This document shows, piece by piece, positions 51,485 to 58,939 of a stretch of DNA of 64,000 bases. The stretch spans positions 2,294,001 through 2,358,000 of the forward strand of contig OZ345359.1 of NCBI GenBank assembly GCA_977006965.1. Reading direction: 5' to 3'. The position numbers and the translations under genes were made by a program. The notes below the pieces were generated by a model. That model had not been told where the DNA came from, searched no databases, and saw only the letters and a list, made by a program, of their open reading frames with translations. How positions within the stretch are numbered: position 1 is the first letter of the stretch; each line of letters begins with the position of its first letter. Origin of the DNA: Phymatolithon calcareum. Lineage: Eukaryota > Rhodophyta > Florideophyceae > Hapalidiales.

Positions 51485-53030
51485 TCTTTAATGCAGAATG
51501 CGTTAATTAACGCCAGAACTAACCCTAGAGTAAGTTCTCATTGTTCAAATATTGGAGTATCTCTACGGGTCTCTCCCTGCACAGATCTTCTACCGTCTTG
51601 TCTCGCACTCTTCCGATGAATTTTCGTCGAGAGGCAGTCCTCCCAGAACAGTGTAGGATGAGGTGCTCCACTGTCTCCTTGACGCCATACGGGCACATCA
51701 TGCATACTGGGTCGTAGAGAAGCGGTTCATTCTCGCTGTGTCCATGGTGAAAGCTTGCCACAATAGGGCTGCAGTTCACTATGAGCTGGTGAAGTACCAC
51801 CTCTGCACGTCTCTGCGAGATGTGCAGATCTTTCGGAAGCGTAGGAAGGGTCACTGGTTTGCTTCTACAGGGCGGCTTGATGATGGATCGTGCCGCTTCC
51901 AAAGTGAGAGGTATCGCTTGGTGCAGCGCCAGACTCGATTCCGAAATTCCCCGCCGCGCAAGTTCATCAGCAGCCTCATTCTTCGCGACGCCGCAGTGAC
52001 TCGGTATCCAAACACACTCTATCTGAATTTCGCGTGAAAATAACCCTTCCATAAGGTTCCGTAGATTCCGGACCATTTCACCAAACATCCGCGGTTGCCC
52101 GTTGAGCGCGTCTATGCAACTACGGCTGTCAGTGAACCATCTGATAGTGCTGCCGCGGGAAAATTGTAGCGTTAACGTTGCTTGGAAGGCCTGTACGGCG
52201 GCAAATGCCTCCGCGTCAAATGAAGAGCCGGCAGCCCCAACGGCCAGCGCTTCTTCCATAACAGTTCGCTGCGCAAAATCAGAATCCCAGCTCCGCCGAC
52301 CTGGAATGGGATTGTACGATACATGTCGAGTGTGTCACCGTCTTTGTCGCACACTGTAACGCGTTGTTTCGAGGCGGTCGGGGTCGTTGAGTATGCAAGC
52401 TCGTCTCCGTCGTCGTAGGCTAAGAGGATGTCCGGGGGCCTGCCGTGTCGAGACTCAAAACGTTTCGCTGCTTCGTGGTTCTGGTACTGAGAGGGACTGA
52501 ATTTGCTCAACGTCGCAGTATACCAACCTTCATCCCATTTCACGGAGACTCGTTCTCCATGATTCAGGTCGCAGACAAATTCATGTGGTACTTTTCCGAC
52601 ACTTCCGTCCCTCCATATTTCGATATCGGCTGGTTGTGCTGCTTTTCGCTCTAGAAGAAAAAATTCTGTCGCGGTACGCTTCTCCTCTGGATCATCCTTC
52701 GCCGAAACAGGAGTCGTGAAGGTTGAAAACCTGTTACTTGAGCTGTCCTTCTGAATTGGTGGTTGGATCTCATTGTGGGGGAGCGCAAGGATCCCTTTCT
52801 CCGCCAGATGGTAGGTGCTCGAGTCCCTCCAGGACCCTACGTTGCGTCTAGAGTTCAACATATTTGTCTGGCTTGTGCGAGCCACAGGAGTGTCCGGTAG
52901 AAGTCGAAGTGCTTTGTCCATGACAAGAGTAGCTTGCATCTCTCCAATAGCTCGCAAGCTACGCGTCCCGGTCAGTGACCGGAGCTTGGCAATTGTCGTA
53001 GCTTTCAAACATCCGCTAGCCGCTCTTGAT
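51485..53030 (-). mobile_element. 5'-truncated LINE (family B), RNase H portion
   Basis: Minus-strand copy of the 3' part of the element at 33.5-37.1 kb. It keeps IEIWRDGSVG, the Tudor-like module (GERVSVKWDEGWYTATL, then DILLAYDDGDE), QVGGAGILIL, and in a second frame SSFDAEAFAAVQAFQ, RWFTDSRSCIDAL, CGVAKNEAADELARRG and the zinc motif CMMCPYGVKETVEHLILHC. The shared 3' end is TTCTGCATTAAAGAAAGAAAG at about 51483-51503, read on the minus strand. One frameshift near 52255 breaks it. Confidence 0.8.
51525..53008 (-). pseudogene. LINE RNase H with Tudor-like insertion, copy 2
   Basis: Two overlapping frames (53008 down to 52172, and 52259 down to 51525) encode one continuous protein. The leader is Pro/Ser/Thr-rich (LPHNEIQPPIQKDSSS). 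The catalytic series is D in WRDGSV, E in SSFDAEAFAAV, D in RWFTDSRSC and D in EAADELARRG; the first motif has Arg instead of Thr. About 90 residues sit between the first Asp and GGAGILIL, with the WDEGWYTA and YDDGDE signatures of a Tudor/Agenet-like fold. The insertion is conserved in sequence and place relative to the 36-kb copy, so it was part of the active element. Confidence 0.72.
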
Positions 53031-53150
53031 CTCCCACTCGCGCCGCAAATCTACTTTTCTTCTTCTTTGAGCCGTATTCAATACGAATCGATTTTTGGCG
53101 GTAAAGAACCTAGCGCTCAATGTCGAGGTCGAATTAGGGCAACGTCCAAG

Positions 53151-53393
53151 ATGGCATGCTGCCCACCGCCGACAGGTCTTGCCCGCTACGCCGAGCACCC
53201 TATTGTTGTTGTCCTCGCATATCTTGCCGCTTTCACGCCGTGGGGAGTTTTGTATGCTTTTGACTTTATCTCCAGCAATTGGAGGTCCATCCAATCTACT
53301 CGCCGCGTCGGATATTTCCATGTTTTCGCCTCCGTCGTCCCGCTTGCCTATGTCTGTTTCTACAAGCACGTTCAACACCTCTCGGAGGACTAG
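53151..53393 (+). CDS. 80-residue two-helix membrane protein
   Basis: Starts MACCPPPTGLARYAEHP and has two hydrophobic segments (IVVVLAYLAAFTPWGVLYAF and VFASVVPLAYVCFYKHV) with a short basic loop (NWRSIQSTRRVGYF) between them and an acidic end (HLSED). It is probably a small organelle or plasma-membrane protein. I know no family that matches. The duplicate at 38.5 kb keeps the hydrophobic core and conservative changes (V/I, F/V) but lost its start codon, which suggests this copy is the coding one. The ATG chosen is the first in the conserved block; the frame is open further upstream to 52815 but that part belongs to the antisense LINE. Confidence 0.55.
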   Translation: MACCPPPTGLARYAEHPIVVVLAYLAAFTPWGVLYAFDFISSNWRSIQSTRRVGYFHVFASVVPLAYVCFYKHVQHLSED

Positions 53394-54257
53394 AAGGAGA
53401 TGTCCGCATCCATTGCCGCCGCTGTTCTTTGCTTCTTTCACATCGGAAAAACGCTTTGGGGTCTGGCCCAACTAAGGGCATTCGCTTCTTGGAACGTACG
53501 GACTTTAAAATGTATTGGAAATATGAGGTACAGGGTCAAAACGCCCAAAGACCGTGGATGGCGTGCGGTAAGCCTTTTCTATGGGAGTGCGCCGCTCTCT
53601 GAAAGGGTGGATAAAGGAGTACTGGTAAACAAGTCGCTTATCGACAACGATTTACGTGGAGCAGAACTCCTCGTGCGTTTGTTTATTTCATTTACGCGCC
53701 CGTGTCGTCTACGCATCGCGATGCGTTGCACAAGACCAACAGAGTGCACTGTTCGCTGGCTGACTGCATTCCTGTGCCGGTTTGTCGCAGAATTTTTTGA
53801 AGGATACCAAAACAATTGGTTTATTGCACGGGAACAACATTCCGGAGCGCTGTGGGGACGTTGCAATACAAGCATTTTTGCAAGTCACTGTGAGCACAAG
53901 CTCAGTGTTCAGCAGAAAGTGGGAGCTTTGCACGCTTGTTTCGCCTTCAAGTGCTCTTGCAGCTGTGATATTGTGTCCTCCATTACAGGAATCAAACCTG
54001 TCGTATTGGCTAGGCATCAACAGTGTAGAAGGCGGAATTATTCCCTATGGGAATCACAGAGACCTCTCTTTCGCATCGTCGGATTTTCGGCGTTTCCAGT
54101 ATACATTGGATTAAGCTAAAGATTCTTGGGCCACTTCTGCATGGAACAGGTTGGCTAAGGATGACAGAGAAGCTGTCCAAAGTATATCGGTTCTGCATCT
54201 TCAATATTTCTGTCTTTACTGAATGAACAGGGACAAGACTGGAACAGTTACAGAGAA
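53394..54257. other. Gap with a possible LINE endonuclease start
   Basis: The ORF 53400-54119 contains AFASWNVRTLK at about 53480-53515. The WNVRTL motif opens the endonuclease of many LINEs, and GSAPLSERVDKGVLVNKSLI farther on could be the following strand. The rest is not recognisable, so this is at best a short relic. Confidence 0.35.
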
Positions 54258-55442
54258 GTGATGGAGCACTCATCAATTTTTCTGAAGCCCGAAAATAACA
54301 ACGATCTGGTGGCAACCAAGGTTCTATTGTCTCAGCTTGGGTACTCTAGAGACAACTCCCTGGAAGATGTCATAAATCATATGCCAATCAAGAAGGACTT
54401 CTCTCTTTCGTTATTGTGGGAGAAACAAAAAAACAAATGCTTGTTGCAAACAAGTGTGCATATTGACAACTATGCTGCCTTGATAGCTGGGTTCTGCGGA
54501 CACGAAAAAGGTATCAACAACAGAGATCCTTCAGGCAGCTACAATTACGGTTTTCCTCATCGCTGCGTCTCCGCAGGTGTACCCGCAACCATCTTCGAGC
54601 AGCAAAGAAAAATTGAAGTCTACCTGCTTGAGAACACGAGATCAACACGGGCACTTCCTTGGCGCTACGTTAGTTTTGTCCATGTCCCTAGAAAAATCGG
54701 CTGCGTCATGGACTTTGTTCGAAGCTTTCTGGCCGCATGGCTGGTTTCATCGAGAACCTCAGCTGCAACTGTGAACTGGCATCCAACAATGGAAGCATCA
54801 AAGTTCGAGTTTCTAATAAGTCGGCAGCTTTTCGACGACATGCGATGGGCATCTATCCATCTTTGGTACCCAAACGGTTTTCGCCATGCTTCGAGGTTGG
54901 TTTGGGAATGCCAGCACAGCAATCAGGTGGCTCTTGCCGGAACACGTGTTGCTCAGAATTTACAGAGATCGCCACTGCTTATGATGTTGTGTCTATTAGG
55001 CTTTCCAGCTCTTGATGTTTCTGCTCCGCAAAATACTGAATACAAGTTTGGAATTCAGACACAAAACGCTCCTCAAGATATCAATTTACAAGTTTCGCCG
55101 GTCGACAATGAGGCGCGAAGATTTTCTATCATCAAACCTACGCATGTCGACACTATTCGATGGCAAGATTCGAAGAATGCTAGCACGGGCAGATTAGCTG
55201 GTCAGTCGCAATGGATGCAGGATAACGAGGGCTTGAATGGTAATAGCCTGCATCTGGATGATCGCCCAACAAAGTTATCGGATCCGGTCATAGACGTCGA
55301 TCGGCAGGATACCGGACTGTCCCAAAATCTGAAGTACTGGACTCGATGGCATCCATTCCATCCACGGTCCGGCGGATTTGAGATAGGTCAGCTAAATTTA
55401 AGAGAAGAAGAGTTGATTGTTTCTCAAGACGAGAACAAGTGA
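54258..55442 (+). CDS. Orphan protein of 394 codons
   Basis: An open frame of this length is unlikely by chance at this base composition, but I recognise no domain. The first part (KVLLSQLGYSRDNSLEDVINHMPIKKDF) is helical, the middle has aromatic-rich patches (NYGFPHRCVSAGVPATIFEQ, WRYVSFVHVP, RWASIHLWYPNGF), and the end is polar and acidic (LREEELIVSQDENK). No signal peptide. A second plausible frame overlaps it at 54737-55015 (KSAAFRRHAMGIYPSLVPKR), so a frameshifted or spliced gene is possible. It could also be part of an unrecognised transposon. Confidence 0.4.
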   Translation: MMEHSSIFLKPENNNDLVATKVLLSQLGYSRDNSLEDVINHMPIKKDFSLSLLWEKQKNKCLLQTSVHIDNYAALIAGFCGHEKGINNRDPSGSYNYGFPHRCVSAGVPATIFEQQRKIEVYLLENTRSTRALPWRYVSFVHVPRKIGCVMDFVRSFLAAWLVSSRTSAATVNWHPTMEASKFEFLISRQLFDDMRWASIHLWYPNGFRHASRLVWECQHSNQVALAGTRVAQNLQRSPLLMMLCLLGFPALDVSAPQNTEYKFGIQTQNAPQDINLQVSPVDNEARRFSIIKPTHVDTIRWQDSKNASTGRLAGQSQWMQDNEGLNGNSLHLDDRPTKLSDPVIDVDRQDTGLSQNLKYWTRWHPFHPRSGGFEIGQLNLREEELIVSQDENK

Positions 55443-55985
55443 GCTATCTTCGTTTATGTTTCTAGCTCTGACGACGCCGAAAACGCAAGATTTCGAAAAA
55501 TCGAGAGTGTTCTCGTGCTAATTGTACATGCTTTCAAGTATCACTCATATTCTTCTACATAGAAAAGCAGAAGAAAGTTCAAGAACACGTTCCGTCAAGG
55601 AAAAGCGTGATACAACCAGTGAAGTTGTCTGTTAGACCCATGTCCTGTGGAATGCCGGAGAGGGGTTGAATCAAGTTTCCACGGAGCTGTTGTCATTAGC
55701 GGGCTTCGTAAAACAAGAACCTGCACAGATATAAACTGATGACATTTTTCGTCCTAGCAATCAAAGAAAGGACCGCCGTTAAGACCCTTGTGTTGGCTTT
55801 TGTTAAGCTGATGGATATTTCAAAGGACTCAATGTGTTATCACATGGATGCTTTGTTCACTCCAGGACCTGCTTTCGAAGATTATTTCTCTACATGACAA
55901 AAAGTAAGAAGAATCCCTGAAAGTGACTCTTTACACTGATGCTGTTACATGCTGAATGCTGTTATTGCCGTACATTTCGAAATTT
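55443..55985. other. Gap, no gene seen
   Basis: About 540 bases of non-coding sequence before the third LINE 3' end. Nothing recognised. Confidence 0.4.
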
Positions 55986-56300
55986 TGGCGACAACGTGAG
56001 CAGCATGAGATAAAGAGGGTTAGCCCGAAAACAAGAAAACTGAGGGGATATGTCGTTGAAGAAGAGCTGGTCCGAGAACCCTCATTTGACGTCATCATTC
56101 GCGCCAGAGATCAACTATGGAATTGGCTTGGGCCCATACTTCGCATGGACGAGTACCGCATGGTACGCCAAGTGTTACTGCAATGTGTCAAAACAATCCC
56201 CGGGGAAATAGCTCCTAACATGTCAAAGGATAGAACAAAATGGACAAAACTTAGTCCTTCGAAGCGCGACTAACCTCACTTGGGAGAAATGCATAATACA
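55986..56300 (+). mobile_element. 3' end of a LINE family (copy 3 of 3)
   Basis: VIIRARDQLWNWLGPILRMD then YRMVRQVLLQ corresponds to VVMRARDLRRNWLGHILRM at 24.8 kb. The tail CTTAGTCCTTCGAAGCGCGA at about 56250-56269 followed by GGGAGAAATGC matches the other two copies. Confidence 0.65.
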
Positions 56301-56925
56301 ACACAATGTGTCTAAAAAGGCACTTTTTATCGGTCAACGCAATGTTAGTTGGTCACCGAATGTGAGATAAAAGAATAACAATCCTTATGCAAAGGTAATT
56401 CCACTACATCGGTGCATGATGCCTAGCATGCAGGTTTTATTGTCAGTGGGTCGAGTTCTGAGGAGGAGAGTACGGTTGCTCTGTATTCAAAGCTATTTTA
56501 CGAGCCCATACCGATGGTAGGTCTTACCAAATGTTATCAACCGTACATGGCGTTTATGCATCAAGTCCATTATAAAGCCGTCGGCGCCCTGGATTTCCCA
56601 GTTGACCACTTCTCACTGCATGGGACATCCTCTGCTGGAAAAACCTGGGCGAAGAGAAAGTGACTTCTTGTGGATCGTGTATTTCGATTTGTTAACAGCT
56701 TGATTTTAGCATGAAATGATTGGTCATCAAGAAAAAAAACATAGGGAGCCTGGCCTATGAATCTGCACTGCGACTTATCTCTCATAAAAATTATTATATA
56801 TCTCACACAAGCGCTCGTCGGCTGTTCTCGGCCTGCAGGGCAGCTTCGGACTCCGCGCGCGAAATCGCGGCAGGCGGTAACCCGCGGGAACCTTTCGAAC
56901 TCACCTGAGTCGTAGCGCAATAGAG
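56301..56925. other. Upstream region of the zinc-finger gene pair
   Basis: No gene. It should contain the promoter of the first zinc-finger gene. The last 100 bases are GC-rich (GCGCGCGAAATCGCGGCAGG), unlike the AT-rich DNA before them. Confidence 0.35.
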
Positions 56926-58605
56926 ATGGCGCGCACCAAGCAAAGGAAACGAGAAGGCTTTAGGAACCAAGCGGAACAATCAGAACCCGACAAGGCAAAA
57001 CGCCCGAGTGACGACCTGGGGAAGCGCACCAACTCTCCAATCGCCGCGCATGACGTCCAGACAACAGCGATGACGCGCACCAAGGAGACGGAGGGAAATT
57101 TCTCTAAGAAACACGCGAAACAATCCGCACCAGGCAAGGCGAAGCGCCCTAGTGACAACGTGGGGGAGCTCACCGACGCCGCAATCGCCGCTCATGACGC
57201 CAAGACACTCGAAAAGCTGGCCAGCACGCCCGGACTCGGACTCAAAGAGGATCCCCTGTTCGCCGCTGACGATGGCGACGAAGACGTTGAACGTGGTGAC
57301 GTTCTTGACGACGATGCTGATGCTGATGAGTTTGAAGATTATTGCGAGTTTGACTCAGATGAGATCGGTGCATACGAAGAGGACGAATGCATCAATGAAT
57401 CGAACCAAATGCATGAACTTAAAGTAGAAGAAAAAGACGTGAAAGCACGTAAGGATGAGAGCGCCATGGAGATATGCAAAGAGACCGATCTCGTCAACCC
57501 TGTCATGCAGGAAATCAAGGGGGAACATGCAACTTCTGGCTTAGGGGGCGGCACGGACATTGTTGACTTCTCGGGTGCCGGCGATTCCGAAGTAGATGAA
57601 TCGAAGCGTCGACACTGGCGCGCGCGCAAGAGAATGAAAGAAGTTGCGGGTTTGTACTGGAATTGGGGTCGTTCGTCGGACAACGTCATCGCCGAGCAAA
57701 AGGAGACACTGAAGCGTGTGAGGGAAAACCAGACTTTGCAGCGGATGTGCAAGTTGTGTGGAGTCCACAATCCTAGTGCCTGGAGTATCGATAATCACCT
57801 AGCATCACGAAAGCACGACAAGATGTATTCCAAACATCTTCTTGAAATGGTTCTCCCGCTACGCAGACCGGACGTACTGGAGCGTCGTAAGCAGAATGAG
57901 ATGGAACGTAAAGCGGCTGCAGAAAGGGCTGAACTGAAGCGCTTAATGCGCGGCAATCCAGATGTTGCCCAGAAAAGAAAGTTGGATGCCGAGAAGAAGA
58001 CTCCTGCGAAGAAACAAAAATTGGAGGCGGAGAAGGCGAATCCCGCCCAGAAACGAATGGTTGTGAAGAGGTGTGAAGTGTGCCGCCGAGACTTTATCAA
58101 TATGCAAGGATATGAAGGCCATCTGAAAGGGAAGAAACACATTGCGGCGGTGGCGAGAGCTGAGAAGGCTATGAAGGATCGTGTACATTTAGCCGAAGTG
58201 ACTTCTGCGTCAACAATTACGGGCAATGGTGGTTCTGCTGCGGAAACTGCGGGAAGGACAAAGCAAATGGATGGTAATTTGGGGATGAAGACGGCAGACA
58301 ACTTGCCGATTGCGACTAAGACAAAGTCGGGAAATAAGGGATCGGCCACTTTGAGCGCTGCGAAGGCGAGCACGGGCACTGACGGATTGATGGCGGTGAC
58401 TGTCGCGAAGTCGAAAACAGGTTCGGCGGCGGCAAACATGTCTAGAGCCAGCGCGAGTAGTAGCGGTACGGCGGAGCCTACTGTTTCGAAGCCAAGCATG
58501 AGTCACGGCGGCTCGGCGGTTGCTGATATTTCGAAGCCTCGCTCAAGCGTTGATGATTTGACAGTCGTGAAGGCTAGCACGTGCAATGATGATTTCGTGG
58601 AATAG
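56926..58605 (+). CDS. JAZ/U1-type double zinc-finger protein with an H3-like N-terminus
   Basis: 559 residues, intact. The N-terminus MARTKQRKREG equals the first residues of histone H3 (ARTKQ after the Met). The first ~46 residues are repeated once (MARTKQ...KAKRPSDDLGK...IAAHD and MTRTKE...KAKRPSDNVGE...IAAHD). An acidic region follows (ADDGDEDVERGDVLDDDADADEFED), then ARKRMKEVAGLYWNWGRSSDN. Two C2H2 fingers with the long His spacing of the JAZ/U1C type lie at about 57750-57815 (CKLCGVHNPSAWSIDNHLASRKH) and 58074-58140 (CEVCRRDFINMQGYEGHLKGKKH). Such fingers bind double-stranded RNA or RNP proteins. Between them is a Lys/Glu-rich helical stretch. The C-terminus is Ser/Ala/Lys-rich. Nuclear location is likely. 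Paralogue of the next gene, same strand. Confidence 0.75.
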   Translation: MARTKQRKREGFRNQAEQSEPDKAKRPSDDLGKRTNSPIAAHDVQTTAMTRTKETEGNFSKKHAKQSAPGKAKRPSDNVGELTDAAIAAHDAKTLEKLASTPGLGLKEDPLFAADDGDEDVERGDVLDDDADADEFEDYCEFDSDEIGAYEEDECINESNQMHELKVEEKDVKARKDESAMEICKETDLVNPVMQEIKGEHATSGLGGGTDIVDFSGAGDSEVDESKRRHWRARKRMKEVAGLYWNWGRSSDNVIAEQKETLKRVRENQTLQRMCKLCGVHNPSAWSIDNHLASRKHDKMYSKHLLEMVLPLRRPDVLERRKQNEMERKAAAERAELKRLMRGNPDVAQKRKLDAEKKTPAKKQKLEAEKANPAQKRMVVKRCEVCRRDFINMQGYEGHLKGKKHIAAVARAEKAMKDRVHLAEVTSASTITGNGGSAAETAGRTKQMDGNLGMKTADNLPIATKTKSGNKGSATLSAAKASTGTDGLMAVTVAKSKTGSAAANMSRASASSSGTAEPTVSKPSMSHGGSAVADISKPRSSVDDLTVVKASTCNDDFVE

Positions 58606-58939
58606 ATTGGCGTGTGGGGAAAGTGCATGGAAGGAGTCCTTGATGGTTGAAGGCATGATCAACTTAATCCCTCTCTAATTTGTACGAGTACAAGGGCAAT
58701 GACCCTTCAGGACCATATTGAAGTAATCTCTGCGTTGTACAGTATTACAATACTAAATTACTCACTGGGACGTTTCCATTTACCGAATCGCAAGCCAGTT
58801 TTTGAGGACACTCCTAGAAATAATTGTTTTATACGTTTTCCTCAACAAAGAGAACGGCTCAATGTTTGAGGCACCAGCGTGCCAGAGCCCTTGTTCAATT
58901 GTGCTGACCGCTTTTGCCGCCGTCTCGCCAAGCGACGTA

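Noticed and set aside
57795-58499. 234-codon antisense ORF in the zinc-finger gene
   Set aside because: Shadow of a Lys/Ala-rich coding stretch; no independent signature.
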